A stretch of DNA of 64,000 nucleotides. Source: UBA4582 sp013204195. GTDB lineage: Bacteria > Pseudomonadota > Gammaproteobacteria > Pseudomonadales > Azotimanducaceae. Each line of letters opens with the position of its first letter. The stretch's first letter is position 1. The notes beneath the pieces are model-generated. The model did no database searches. It was not told where the DNA came from and saw only the letters and a program-made list of their open reading frames with translations. Both the position numbers and the translations under genes were made by a program. The stretch is from the NCBI GenBank assembly GCA_963925735.1, contig CAWUUH010000036.1:1-64000 (forward strand). The letters are read 5' to 3'. Positions 52,549-61,527 of the stretch are shown here, one piece after another.

Positions 52549-53133
52549 ATGTTAAATGTCAGTCAGCTCTCCTGCGAACGAGATCATCGTCTCTTGTTTG
52601 AGAATCTGTCGTTTGTGGTGGGCGAAGGTGAGGTGCTTTTGGTTGAAGGCGGCAATGGTGCGGGGAAAACCACGTTGCTGCGGATTTTGTGTGGACTCTA
52701 CACCGAGTTCAACGGTTTGGTCGACTGGCAGCTGTCACAGTCACCTGTATATGTTGGGCATAAGCCTGGGGTCAAGGACCTGCTGAGTGCCCGTGAAAAC
52801 CTCGCCTGGTTAACAAGCTTGCACCAGATTAGCGTCACAGCGGCTCAGATTACTGAAGCATTACGACAGGTGGGGCTGCGGGGCTTTGAAGAGGTGCCTT
52901 GCGGGGCCATGTCTGAAGGTCAGCGAAAGCGAGTTAATCTCGCTCGGCTGTATTTGCTCGACAGTCAGGCCTGGGTGCTTGATGAGCCATTCAGCGCGAT
53001 TGACGTTGCGGGGATTGCGAGTCTTGAAGCGCGGATAGATATGCACCTGGGGAGCGGCGGTTTGCTGATACTGACGAGCCACTTACCCTTAACATTGTCG
53101 CGATCGGTGAAGACGTTGAGGCTGGGTCAGTGA
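52549..53133 (+). CDS. ccmA: Haem exporter ATPase CcmA
   Basis: The 194-residue ABC ATPase has Walker A G-G-N-G-A-G-K-T-T-L near 35, the signature M-S-E-G-Q-R-K-R-V near 121 and Walker B W-V-L-D-E-P-F near 142. The CcmA mark is an S-E-G-Q signature variant. CcmA with CcmB and CcmC loads haem on CcmE. A GTG at 52543 is an alternative start. Its stop overlaps ccmB by four bases. Confidence 0.95.
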   Translation: MLNVSQLSCERDHRLLFENLSFVVGEGEVLLVEGGNGAGKTTLLRILCGLYTEFNGLVDWQLSQSPVYVGHKPGVKDLLSARENLAWLTSLHQISVTAAQITEALRQVGLRGFEEVPCGAMSEGQRKRVNLARLYLLDSQAWVLDEPFSAIDVAGIASLEARIDMHLGSGGLLILTSHLPLTLSRSVKTLRLGQ

Positions 53134-53798
53134 GCCTGTTTTTGGGTGTTATCAAGCGAGAGTTGCTGATTGCCTATCGCAACTCGGCTGACCTGCTCAA
53201 TCCGCTGATTTTCTTTGTTATCGTGATCAGTCTGTTTCCGTTGGGTATTGGTCCTTCCGAACAGGTGTTGAGACAAGTTGCCCCGGGGATAATCTGGGTC
53301 GCTGCTTTACTCTCGACCTTGTTGTCTATGGATATCATGTTTCGAAGCGACTACGACGATGGTTCGCTAGAGCAAATGACCTTGAGTCGTGAGCCGTTCT
53401 GGTTTCTGATTCTGGGGAAAATTGTCAGCCATTGGCTGGTCACCGGCGTCCCACTGGCCCTGCTGAGTCCGCTGCTAGCGCTCATGTTGTTTATGAATGA
53501 GTCCGGTGCCTGGGCGTTATTTTTCTCGCTCTTGCTGGGCACGCCGATTCTGAGCCTGTTGGGGGCTATTGGCGCGGGTCTGACGGTCGGTCTGCGTAAA
53601 GGGGGATTGTTGATCGCGGTATTGATTTTGCCTTTGTTTGTACCGGTACTGATTCTTGCTACGGCCATGGTTCAGGCTGGGATGCAGTCTTTGGATTACT
53701 CCGGCCATATGCTCTGGTTGGGTGCAATTCTCGCTGCCAGCATCGGTTTCGCGCCGATCGCGACCAGTGCCGGCGTCAGAATTTCTTTGAGCCACTAG
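53130..53798 (+). CDS. ccmB: Haem exporter membrane subunit CcmB
   Basis: The 222-residue membrane protein has about six helices and the CcmB start, K-R-E-L-L-I-A-Y-R-N-S-A-D-L-L-N-P-L. F-R-S-D-Y-D-D-G-S-L-E-Q near 71 is a family mark. It starts at GTG 53130 inside the ccmA end, so the two are coupled. It works with CcmA as an ATP-driven release step for holo-CcmE. Confidence 0.95.
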   Translation: MSLFLGVIKRELLIAYRNSADLLNPLIFFVIVISLFPLGIGPSEQVLRQVAPGIIWVAALLSTLLSMDIMFRSDYDDGSLEQMTLSREPFWFLILGKIVSHWLVTGVPLALLSPLLALMLFMNESGAWALFFSLLLGTPILSLLGAIGAGLTVGLRKGGLLIAVLILPLFVPVLILATAMVQAGMQSLDYSGHMLWLGAILAASIGFAPIATSAGVRISLSH

Positions 53799-53947
53799 CC
53801 GGAGGTGCCTAGTTTGCGGGGTTCTGGTGTGCGTTTAGCAGGCGCCTATCCCGCTCGGGTTGACCCGCTGGACTGCGTAGTCGCGGTGCATCAATTCGAC
53901 TTTATCTGGTCAATTTTCCCATGTTGATCAACACCAAGACGAAAATC

Positions 53948-53956
53948 TGGTAAAAT
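53948..53956 (+). promoter_or_regulatory. Candidate extended -10 before ccmC
   Basis: TGGTAAAAT fits an extended -10 (TGn plus TAAAAT), 80 bases before the ccmC start, in the 237-base gap between ccmB and ccmC. It suggests a second promoter for ccmCDEFGHI. A TTGATC at 53924 is 21 bases away, so the -35 is doubtful. Confidence 0.35.
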
Positions 53957-54035
53957 ATTTTGGTCCTCTGTTTGGACGTCAGCGGCGCTAAGGCGGCTGA
54001 TTAACGTTTTGGATCATTCAAGGTGTGGCAAAGAC

Positions 54036-54773
54036 GTGTGGAATTGGTTTCATAAATTAAGTGCGCCTAAATCGTTTTTTGAGTTGAGTGGCAAACTGCT
54101 GCCCTGGTTTGGTCTGCTGGCGATGTTAACCCTGGCTGTTGGCGCTGTCTGGGGTCTGGCATTCGCGCCCCCTGATTATCAGCAAGGTAATAGCGCGCGG
54201 ATTATGTATGTCCACGTGCCAGCTTCAATTTTAGCCCAATCCAGTTACATGATGATGGCTTCCGCGGCCCTGGTGTTTCTTGTCTGGAGAATCAAACTGG
54301 CAGATATCGCCCTGCAGTGCGCGGCGCCCATTGGCGCATCGATCACCTTGTTAGCTTTGGTAACAGGCGCGATTTGGGGGAAGCCGACCTGGGGGACCTG
54401 GTGGGTCTGGGACGCACGTTTAACCTCAACGCTAATACTGTTTTTTCTCTTTGTCGGTGTCATCGCTTTGCGTTCAGCCATGGATAATCGCGATTCCGCG
54501 GGTCGGGCAACGGCTGTCCTGGCGTTAGTCGGCGTGGTTAATTTGCCGATCATCAAATACTCTGTGGACTGGTGGTTTACCTTGCATCAATCATCCTCGT
54601 TCAGTCTGACCGCAAAACCGACCATGCCCGCTGAAATGTGGATGCCGCTATTGATCATGGTTGTCGGTTTTTATTTGTTTTTTTTCGTTGCTTGGATGTT
54701 ACGTATTCGGGCTGAAATATTACATCGAGAAATCCGAACCCAATGGGTCCGAGAGCGGGTGTTAAGTTCATGA
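54036..54773 (+). CDS. ccmC: Haem-handling protein CcmC
   Basis: The start is GTG 54036, giving the standard M-W-N-W-F-H-K-L beginning. The 245-residue protein has six helices and the haem-binding W-G-x-x-W-x-W-D motif (T-W-G-T-W-W-V-W-D-A-R-L near 120). It also has the conserved His in Y-V-H-V-P-A and L-H-Q-S-S. CcmC passes haem to CcmE. A TTG at 54009 would add nine residues. It overlaps ccmD by four bases. Confidence 0.95.
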   Translation: MWNWFHKLSAPKSFFELSGKLLPWFGLLAMLTLAVGAVWGLAFAPPDYQQGNSARIMYVHVPASILAQSSYMMMASAALVFLVWRIKLADIALQCAAPIGASITLLALVTGAIWGKPTWGTWWVWDARLTSTLILFFLFVGVIALRSAMDNRDSAGRATAVLALVGVVNLPIIKYSVDWWFTLHQSSSFSLTAKPTMPAEMWMPLLIMVVGFYLFFFVAWMLRIRAEILHREIRTQWVRERVLSS

Positions 54774-54991
54774 ACTTCGGTAGCTTCAGTAGCTTCAGTG
54801 ACTTTATTCAAATGGGCGAGCATGGCTTGTTTGTCTGGAGTTGCTATGGCCTCACACTAGTGGTTCTGGTTGTTAATATTATTCGGCCGTTGCAGCTGCA
54901 GCGGCGGTTAATCAAGGAAAAGCGCCTGGCGATTGACCAAGAAGGTGCTCATTCGCAGACCCCATCGGCGCGCAAACAGGTGAATCAATGA
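54770..54991 (+). CDS. ccmD: CcmD
   Basis: The 73-residue product has one membrane helix (about 22-41) and a basic tail with R-R-L-I-K-E-K-R-L. It starts in the ccmC stop (ATGA) and ends in the ccmE start. CcmD helps release holo-CcmE from CcmABC. A 9-bp duplication at 54781-54798 encodes the S-F-S-S-F-S start. Confidence 0.92.
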   Translation: MNFGSFSSFSDFIQMGEHGLFVWSCYGLTLVVLVVNIIRPLQLQRRLIKEKRLAIDQEGAHSQTPSARKQVNQ

Positions 54992-55461
54992 AATTTGGTA
55001 AAATGAAACCCCAACGTCGCAATCGGCTGATGATTGCCGGTTTGTTGGTGGTGAGTGTCGGTACTGCTGTGAGCCTGGCACTGAAGGCGTTGAATGAGAA
55101 TATCAATTTGTACTATTCGCCTGCTCAGATCGTTCAGGGCGAGGCCCCGCGGAATACGCTGATCCGTGCCGGTGGCATGGTCGTAGCTAATAGCGTCAAT
55201 CGATCAACAACAGATCTGCAGGTGAGCTTTGTGGTGAGTGATATGGGTGCTTCAGAGGTCATGATTAACTATGTCGGTATCCTGCCGGATTTGTTTCGCG
55301 AGGGTCAGGGCGTCATTGCCCGCGGGGTGCTGAACGATCAAAATGTTTTTATTGCGGAGGAAGTCTTGGCGAAACACGATGAAACCTATATGCCGCCAGA
55401 GATTTTGCAAACGCTGGCCGAGTCCAAGGCCAAAGCCGAGAAAAATGGAACGTCGTTATGA
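54988..55461 (+). CDS. ccmE: Haem chaperone CcmE
   Basis: The 157-residue protein has an N-terminal anchor (about 14-32) and an OB-fold. The haem-attaching His is in V-L-A-K-H-D-E-T-Y-M-P-P-E near 130, and the conserved Tyr follows. It carries haem through the periplasm to the CcmFH ligase. It overlaps ccmD and ccmF by four bases each. Confidence 0.97.
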   Translation: MKFGKMKPQRRNRLMIAGLLVVSVGTAVSLALKALNENINLYYSPAQIVQGEAPRNTLIRAGGMVVANSVNRSTTDLQVSFVVSDMGASEVMINYVGILPDLFREGQGVIARGVLNDQNVFIAEEVLAKHDETYMPPEILQTLAESKAKAEKNGTSL

Positions 55462-57431
55462 TTGCCGAGTTGGGTCACTTTAGTTTAATTTTGGCGTTAG
55501 GATTGGGCGTGTGCCTTGCGGTGCTGCCAACCATCGGTGTCTATCGTCGCCATGAAGGTTTGATGCGTCTCACCGGGTCGCTGTCGGCAGGCCTGTTTGT
55601 GTTTTTGTTGATCAGCTTCAGCTGTCTCGCCTATGCTTTCTGGGATGATGATTTTTCTGTGGCTTACGTCGCGCGAAATTCAAATTCGGCACTACCCCTG
55701 CAATTTAAATTGTCAGCTATTTGGGGTGCCCACGAAGGATCCTTTTTGCTCTGGACCCTGATTATGGGTGGCTGGACATTCGCCGTCAGTCTGTTCAGCG
55801 GCGGTTTGACCGTTGATATGCGGGCGCGAGTACTGGCCATTATGGGTGCGCTCAGCATTGGTTTCATATTGTTCATTCTCCTGACCTCCAACCCCTTTGA
55901 TCGTATCCTGCCAGTGTTTCCCGCCGATGGCGCCGATCTGAATCCGTTGCTGCAGGACTTCGGCTTAATCGTCCATCCGCCCATGCTTTACATGGGGTAT
56001 GTGGGTTTTGCGGTGCCGTTTGCCTTTGCCATTGCGACGCTGACCACGGGCAGGCTGGACTCAGCCTGGGCTCGTTGGTCTCGTCCTTGGACGAATGTTG
56101 CCTGGGCCTTTCTCACTGTCGGCATTACCCTGGGTTCCTGGTGGGCTTATTATGAGCTCGGTTGGGGTGGCTGGTGGTTCTGGGATGCCGTTGAGAACGC
56201 GTCATTTATGCCTTGGCTGGTGGGCACTGCGTTGATTCATTCTTTGGCCGCCACAGAAAAACGTGGTGTGTTTAAGAGTTGGACCGTTTTGCTGGCGATA
56301 TTTGCCTTTTCCTTCAGTTTGCTCGGTGCTTTTCTGGTGCGCTCTGGTGTGCTGACCTCGGTACATGCCTTTGCGGTTGATCCAGAGCGAGGTATGTTTA
56401 TTCTGACATTCCTGGTGCTCGTGATTGGTAGTTCTTTGACGCTCTACGCCATCAAGGTCTCAGGCATTAAGAGTGAGGCGGGGTTTGATTGGACTTCGCG
56501 CGAAACCATGATCTTGGCAAATAACCTGTTGCTGGTGACGGCTGCTGGTGCTGTTCTACTGGGTACCTTGTATCCCTTGGTATACGAGGCGTTAACCGAC
56601 GGTAAGAAAATTTCTGTTGGACCTCCCTACTTTAATGCCGTGTTCGTGCCCTTGATGCTGCTCCTATTCGTGATTATGGCGATCAGTCCTGCGTCGCGCT
56701 GGAAGAAAACGCCACGGGAGACACTGCGCCGACAATTTCCCGCTTTGGTCGGTAGCTTGGTCGTGGTTGGGAGTTTGGTACTCGCGTTTGCGACAGAAGT
56801 CTCCGTGGCCGTGATATTAATCGATACACTTGCCCTGTGGATTGTCAGTAATTTAGTGCGTGATTTATGGTCTAAGGTGGCGAATAAGGTGGCCAAGGTG
56901 CCGGCCTTGTTCCAGCAGACGATGTCCTACTACGGCATGTTGTTGGGTCACTTGGGTATAGCCGTCACCATTGTCGGGGTTTGCACAACCGTGTACTACA
57001 CCGAGGAGAAGGACCTTCGGATGGCTGCCGGTGACGTGGCTGAACTGGCGGGTTATGAATTCAGATTAAATGCGATGCGGCAAATCAAGGGCCCGAATTA
57101 CGTGGCAGACCAGGGCGAGGTTGAGGTGCTTCAAGGGGGTAGATCGATCGTCAAACTCTATCCAGAGAAGCGCTTTTATGCAGTGTCAAAAAATGTAATG
57201 ACCGAGGCGGATATTGACCCGACACTATTTCGCGATCTGTTCGTAGCTCTGGGTGAGCCCGTCGGCGACGACGCTTGGGCAGTCAGAATCCACTATAAGC
57301 CGTTCGTGCGTTGGATCTGGTTTGGTGGTTTGCTCATTGCTCTCGGTGGTTTTTGTACGGTTCTTGATCGCCGCTACCGGGCAGTTAAACGCAGCCGGCA
57401 GCCCGCTGTGACATTAGGTGTGGCTGCATGA
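55458..57431 (+). CDS. ccmF: Cytochrome c haem lyase subunit CcmF
   Basis: The 657-residue membrane protein has the WWD motif W-G-G-W-W-F-W-D-A-V-E-N-A-S near 236, and about 14 helices. W-G-A-H-E-G-S near 91 and H-P-P-M-L-Y-M-G-Y near 173 supply conserved His residues. CcmF with CcmH and CcmI attaches haem to apocytochrome Cys residues. Length matches E. coli CcmF (647). Confidence 0.97.
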   Translation: MIAELGHFSLILALGLGVCLAVLPTIGVYRRHEGLMRLTGSLSAGLFVFLLISFSCLAYAFWDDDFSVAYVARNSNSALPLQFKLSAIWGAHEGSFLLWTLIMGGWTFAVSLFSGGLTVDMRARVLAIMGALSIGFILFILLTSNPFDRILPVFPADGADLNPLLQDFGLIVHPPMLYMGYVGFAVPFAFAIATLTTGRLDSAWARWSRPWTNVAWAFLTVGITLGSWWAYYELGWGGWWFWDAVENASFMPWLVGTALIHSLAATEKRGVFKSWTVLLAIFAFSFSLLGAFLVRSGVLTSVHAFAVDPERGMFILTFLVLVIGSSLTLYAIKVSGIKSEAGFDWTSRETMILANNLLLVTAAGAVLLGTLYPLVYEALTDGKKISVGPPYFNAVFVPLMLLLFVIMAISPASRWKKTPRETLRRQFPALVGSLVVVGSLVLAFATEVSVAVILIDTLALWIVSNLVRDLWSKVANKVAKVPALFQQTMSYYGMLLGHLGIAVTIVGVCTTVYYTEEKDLRMAAGDVAELAGYEFRLNAMRQIKGPNYVADQGEVEVLQGGRSIVKLYPEKRFYAVSKNVMTEADIDPTLFRDLFVALGEPVGDDAWAVRIHYKPFVRWIWFGGLLIALGGFCTVLDRRYRAVKRSRQPAVTLGVAA

Positions 57432-57988
57432 GCAGCCTGAATAAGAGCCTGTTAATACCGCTGGTTATATTTATTGTGTTAGTGGCAATTTTAGCCGGCG
57501 GCTTCGGTCTGAAAGATCCACATTTTCTACCCTCCCAGTTGATTGATCAGCCGTTCCCTGATTTTTCACTTTCGGAGCTGAATGATCCGAGCCGAGAACT
57601 GACTGCGAGTGACTTACGGGGTCAGGTTGTGCTGGTTAATGTTTGGGCCACTTGGTGTCCCAACTGCCTGATTGAACATCCTGAATTACTTCGTATCAGC
57701 CGTGAGGAAGGGGTGCCCTTGTTGGGTATTAATTATAATGACGATTCGTCTAAGGCGCGTCAGTGGCTGGTACGTCACAACAATCCTTTTCAATTTAATA
57801 TTGTTGATGATAAAGGCAAATTAGGTATCGAATTAGGGGTGTACGGCGCACCGGAAACATTTATTGTTGATGCCAAAGGCGTCATTCGCTATCGACATGT
57901 GGGGCCAGTGTCACGTCGTATTTGGGAAGAAACCTTAGGCCCAATTATCGAATTGTTGGAAACTAATCCCGACGGGTTAAAGGGCTAA
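57428..57988 (+). CDS. ccmG: Thiol:disulfide oxidoreductase CcmG/DsbE
   Basis: The 186-residue protein has a membrane anchor (about 9-26) and a thioredoxin fold. The active site is W-C-P-N-C near 77; the usual CcmG site is W-C-P-T/S-C, so N is a minor variant. The G-V-Y-G-A-P-E-T-F-I segment holds the cis-Pro. It reduces apocytochrome or CcmH cysteines in the periplasm. Confidence 0.95.
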   Translation: MSSLNKSLLIPLVIFIVLVAILAGGFGLKDPHFLPSQLIDQPFPDFSLSELNDPSRELTASDLRGQVVLVNVWATWCPNCLIEHPELLRISREEGVPLLGINYNDDSSKARQWLVRHNNPFQFNIVDDKGKLGIELGVYGAPETFIVDAKGVIRYRHVGPVSRRIWEETLGPIIELLETNPDGLKG

Positions 57989-57989
57989 A

Positions 57990-58448
57990 ATGCTAACGAA
58001 AGTTCATCGTATTGTCATCCTGTTCGCCTTGGCGTTATGCCAGGCTCCAGCTTGGGCCGCCATCGATGCGTATCCATTCCCTAAAGATGAAATGCGCCAG
58101 CAATATAATAGCCTGATTGCAGAGCTTCGTTGCCCTCAGTGTCTGAATACGAACATAGCCGGTTCGGATGCCATGATTGCCAAAGACTTGCGCCGCGAAG
58201 TTCACCGCATGGTCCTTGAAGGCCAGTCCGATGATGACATTAGGGCGTTTATGCTGGCCCGCTATGGTGACTTCATTCTTTACAAGCCCCAACTTAGAGC
58301 AGGGACGCTGGTTCTCTGGTTTGGTCCAGGGATATTCTTCATCATCGCGCTCGTTGTGATCTTCGGAATGTTACGTCGTCGTAAGACTAACGTGACAGCC
58401 CTCTCTGATCAGGATCAGGAGCGCCTCAAACAGTTGTTATCAAAATGA
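57990..58448 (+). CDS. ccmH: CcmH
   Basis: The 152-residue protein has a signal peptide, the redox motif L-R-C-P-Q-C near 46-51, and a membrane helix near 105-125. The motif is followed by L-N-T-N-I-A-G-S-D-A, the CcmH/NrfF pattern. It lacks the TPR domain present in E. coli CcmH, which is supplied by ccmI. It starts one base after the ccmG stop. Confidence 0.95.
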   Translation: MLTKVHRIVILFALALCQAPAWAAIDAYPFPKDEMRQQYNSLIAELRCPQCLNTNIAGSDAMIAKDLRREVHRMVLEGQSDDDIRAFMLARYGDFILYKPQLRAGTLVLWFGPGIFFIIALVVIFGMLRRRKTNVTALSDQDQERLKQLLSK

Positions 58449-59788
58449 TTCTTAGCTTTTGGATTTATGCCCTGCTGCTCTGCGTGCTGGCTGTCGCTTT
58501 TGTTCTTTTGCCGGTGCTCTATCGAGGTCGCGAAGGTAGGATCGCGCAACAAAGAGATGATCGCGCTGAGTTGAATCGAGTGATATATCAGGAGCGCAGT
58601 GCCGAGTTGAGCGCCAGTTTGACCGCAGGTGATATAGACCAGCAAGTCTATGACCAATTATCTCTTGAGCTTCAGCGCAACTTGCTTGATGAGGCCGGTA
58701 GCGACGATACCCAGACCGCGCCCCTGAATGGCGCGCAAGACAGCGGTAGCATGGGTCGTAGCCCTTGGCTGCTAGCGGCGCTCGTGCCGCTGTTCGCGAT
58801 CATAGCTTATGGCGACTTCGGCCTTTCTTGGGGCGCTATTGTGGATTTGCAACTATCGAAAGAGCTTCGCGGGGGTGGTGAACAGACTGCCACAAGTCCT
58901 CATGATACAACTGGCGTTAACACAACGGTTGAGAAGCTAGCTGAGCGTTTGCAATCTCAACCTGAAAATGACGAAGGCTGGTTTTTGATAAGTCAATCTT
59001 ATATGCGTATGGGGGAGTTTGAGAAAGCCGCTGGCGCGTTTAAACACTTGATGGATCGTTACCCGAATGATGCGGGTCTGGCCTCTTGGTATACCGAAGC
59101 CTTGTTCCTGGTAGATAATCGAGAATTAACCGACCGGGTTTCGGCGGCAATTGATCGAACTTTGGCACTTAATCCTCAGGACGTCTCGATGCTTGAAATT
59201 AAGGCGATGAATGCTTTTCAGAATAATGATCTGGCAGCCTCGCTGAAATGGTTTCGTCAGGCCATGGATGCAGGGGTAGAAGGTGAGCGAGCGGAGTTGA
59301 TTCAGCAGGCTATTGATCGGCTGGAAGAAGATCTGGGCGTAGCTGGGGCTGAATCACCATCACCATCACCATCATCAACATCAACAGCGGCAGCTTCTCC
59401 GGCAGCTTCCGGCCTGGTTGATCAGGAGGCCGTAGGGCAACGTAGGCTTGAGGTGCTGGTTGAAATCGCTCCCGGGGTACAAGTCGATCCTCAAGCTCGT
59501 GTGTTTGTCTTTGCCCGGGCAATGCGGGGGCCGCCAATGCCCTTGGCGGTGCAACAGATGACGGTATCGGCGCTGCCGCGGCTGGTGACACTGGATGGGT
59601 CCATGGGAATGATGGCCGGCATGAGCTTGGCAGATTTTGATCAAGTCCAAGTTGTGGCGAGAATATCAAGTACGGGTATCGCTAATGTCAGTCCTGATGA
59701 TTATCAAGCGCTGTCAGGGGCCGTCGATATGACCATTAACAATGGCGTGATTTCCTTGACCTTAAGCCAGCGGGTCAAGGATCAGTAG
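58445..59788 (+). CDS. ccmI: CcmI (CycH) apocytochrome chaperone
   Basis: The 447-residue product has two N-terminal helices (about 3-24 and 97-115) around a cytoplasmic loop. TPR units then follow (about 155-290; S-Q-S-Y-M-R-M-G-E-F-E-K-A-A-G-A-F near 180). A Ser/Pro-rich linker near 303 is encoded by a hexamer microsatellite. The C-terminal beta domain (about 330-447) completes the longer CcmI type. It binds apocytochrome c ends and hands them to CcmFH. Confidence 0.93.
   Translation: MILSFWIYALLLCVLAVAFVLLPVLYRGREGRIAQQRDDRAELNRVIYQERSAELSASLTAGDIDQQVYDQLSLELQRNLLDEAGSDDTQTAPLNGAQDSGSMGRSPWLLAALVPLFAIIAYGDFGLSWGAIVDLQLSKELRGGGEQTATSPHDTTGVNTTVEKLAERLQSQPENDEGWFLISQSYMRMGEFEKAAGAFKHLMDRYPNDAGLASWYTEALFLVDNRELTDRVSAAIDRTLALNPQDVSMLEIKAMNAFQNNDLAASLKWFRQAMDAGVEGERAELIQQAIDRLEEDLGVAGAESPSPSPSSTSTAAASPAASGLVDQEAVGQRRLEVLVEIAPGVQVDPQARVFVFARAMRGPPMPLAVQQMTVSALPRLVTLDGSMGMMAGMSLADFDQVQVVARISSTGIANVSPDDYQALSGAVDMTINNGVISLTLSQRVKDQ
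59353..59376 (+). repeat. Hexamer microsatellite in ccmI linker
   Basis: Three ATCACC units and one ATCATC lie head to tail and encode S-P-S-P-S-P-S-S in the CcmI linker. Confidence 0.85.
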
Positions 59789-59869
59789 TTTTAAAGGACA
59801 GGCTTGGTCGTTCGGTGACGAAGTGCACTCGCGTCTGTTTTGAATGTTAACTTGCTAGGAGGCAACCTG

Positions 59870-60274
59870 ATGGGCGTCGTTATCACTAAAGATTCAATCG
59901 ATCTCGGTATCGTTACCACCGATGCTGAGCCAATGCTGAAGTTCTACCGAGATACGCTCGGCCTTAAGGTCGAGGGGGAAATGGAAATGCCCGGCGGCAA
60001 CCACATGACTCGGTTGGCATGTGGTACTACAACACTGAAGATCGTTGTTAATGCCAAGGTGCCGGCAGATAAAGCGGCACCCGGTGGTATTGGTGGAGCC
60101 ACCGGGTTGCGATATTTTACGATTAGCGTCAGTAATCTTGAGCAGGCAACGAATGAACTCGCCGAAGCGGGCTACCGCGTTGTGGTTAAGCCGAGAGAAA
60201 TTCGTGCCGGAGTCACTATCTCCATGATCGAGGACCCAGACGGAAACTGGGTTGAGCTATTACAAATCGGTTAA
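59870..60274 (+). CDS. VOC-family protein
   Basis: The ATG at 59870 has AGGAGG eight bases upstream. The 134-residue product has two VOC modules: I-D-L-G-I-V-T-T-D near 9, M-L-K-F-Y-R-D-T-L-G-L near 22, and M-I-E-D-P-D-G-N-W-V-E-L-L near 118 with the conserved Glu. It differs from the VOC protein at 27993-28472. Possible roles are glyoxalase, dioxygenase or resistance protein; none is fixed. Confidence 0.86.
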   Translation: MGVVITKDSIDLGIVTTDAEPMLKFYRDTLGLKVEGEMEMPGGNHMTRLACGTTTLKIVVNAKVPADKAAPGGIGGATGLRYFTISVSNLEQATNELAEAGYRVVVKPREIRAGVTISMIEDPDGNWVELLQIG

Positions 60275-60434
60275 CGCCCGATTGTTGAGCACCAATTGTT
60301 AACGCCTCGATGATCAGCTCTCGCCCATTGAACGCTTAACTTTGTGTCCGCTATTTTTGAGGAACTCAGATATCTGACCGCTCGAGGGTGATGTCTGAGT
60401 TGTTCCTGAGCCTTAGATACTGATGGAATACCCT

Positions 60435-61511
60435 ATGAGTCAATTATTTACACCCCTAACCTTTAGCCGCGGCCCAGCGATAAAAAACCGGTTTATGCTT
60501 GCGCCTCTGACGAATTCTCAGAGTCATGTTGATGGCTGTCTGTCAGATGATGAGTATCGCTGGCTGACCCTGCGCGCTGAAGGTGGGTTTGGACTAACGA
60601 TGACCTGTGCGGCGCATGTTCAGTCGCAGGGTCAGGGTTTTCCTGGCCAGCTCGGGATATTCGACGACAACCATCTGGCAGGTCTTACTCGTCTGGCCGC
60701 AGGCATTAAAGTTAACGGCAGCGTCGCAGTTGTTCAGCTGCATCACGCGGGAATGCGTTCGCCGAAGGAACTGATCGGCACGACGCCCGTATGTCCGTCC
60801 GATAATGCCGAGACGGGTGCGCGAGGGATGACTACTGCGGAAGTTGAGGAAATGATTGAGGCATTTATTCGCGCCGCCGAGCGAGCAGAGCAGGCAGGAT
60901 TTCAAGGTGTTGAGCTGCACGGCGCTCACGGTTATATCCTCGGACAATTTCTCTCGCCTGAGATCAATCAACGTGACGATGAGTTTGGTGGCTCGCTGGA
61001 GAACCGGGCGAGACCAATATTCAACATTATCGAGGGTATCCGTCGACGTTGCGGTGTCGACTTTATGCTGGGTTTACGCCTGTCTCCTGAGCGGTTTGGT
61101 ATGCAACTGGCTGAAGTGCTGGTGATTTGTCAGCGACTCTTTGCTGAATCGCAGATTGATTTTCTCGATATGTCTCTGTGGGATGTGTTCAAGGAGCCCG
61201 ACGAGGAGCAATTCAAAGGGCAGGGCCTGATGAGCTACTTTACAGCGCTGGAACGTGGTCCTGTGCGCCTGGGTGTCGCTGGTAAAATCACCACGCCGGC
61301 TGACGCCGAGCGGGCGTTGGCGGCTGGCGTTGATTGGCTAATGCTGGGTCGTGCCGCTATTCTGCATCATGATTACCCTAACCAGTTGCAGCGCGATCCC
61401 GGGTTTACACCTGTGACGATACCGGTTAGTGCCGATTATTTACGCGCGGAAGGGCTCGGTGAAAACTTCGTCAAGTACATGAGTGGCTGGAAAGGTTTTG
61501 TTGAAGGCTAG
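60435..61511 (+). CDS. Old yellow enzyme-type NADH:flavin oxidoreductase
   Basis: The 358-residue protein has the FMN-binding barrel marks: N-R-F-M-L-A-P-L-T-N near 19, Q-L-H-H-A-G-M-R near 99, and H-G-A-H-G-Y-I-L-G-Q-F-L-S-P with R-D-D-E-F-G-G-S near 160-180. V-A-G-K-I-T-T and M-L-G-R-A-A-I are late marks. It reduces activated C=C bonds. ATG 60423 is an alternative start four codons earlier. It is convergent with the GNAT gene. Confidence 0.93.
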   Translation: MSQLFTPLTFSRGPAIKNRFMLAPLTNSQSHVDGCLSDDEYRWLTLRAEGGFGLTMTCAAHVQSQGQGFPGQLGIFDDNHLAGLTRLAAGIKVNGSVAVVQLHHAGMRSPKELIGTTPVCPSDNAETGARGMTTAEVEEMIEAFIRAAERAEQAGFQGVELHGAHGYILGQFLSPEINQRDDEFGGSLENRARPIFNIIEGIRRRCGVDFMLGLRLSPERFGMQLAEVLVICQRLFAESQIDFLDMSLWDVFKEPDEEQFKGQGLMSYFTALERGPVRLGVAGKITTPADAERALAAGVDWLMLGRAAILHHDYPNQLQRDPGFTPVTIPVSADYLRAEGLGENFVKYMSGWKGFVEG

Positions 61512-61527
61512 ACCGCGCGCTAGATGT

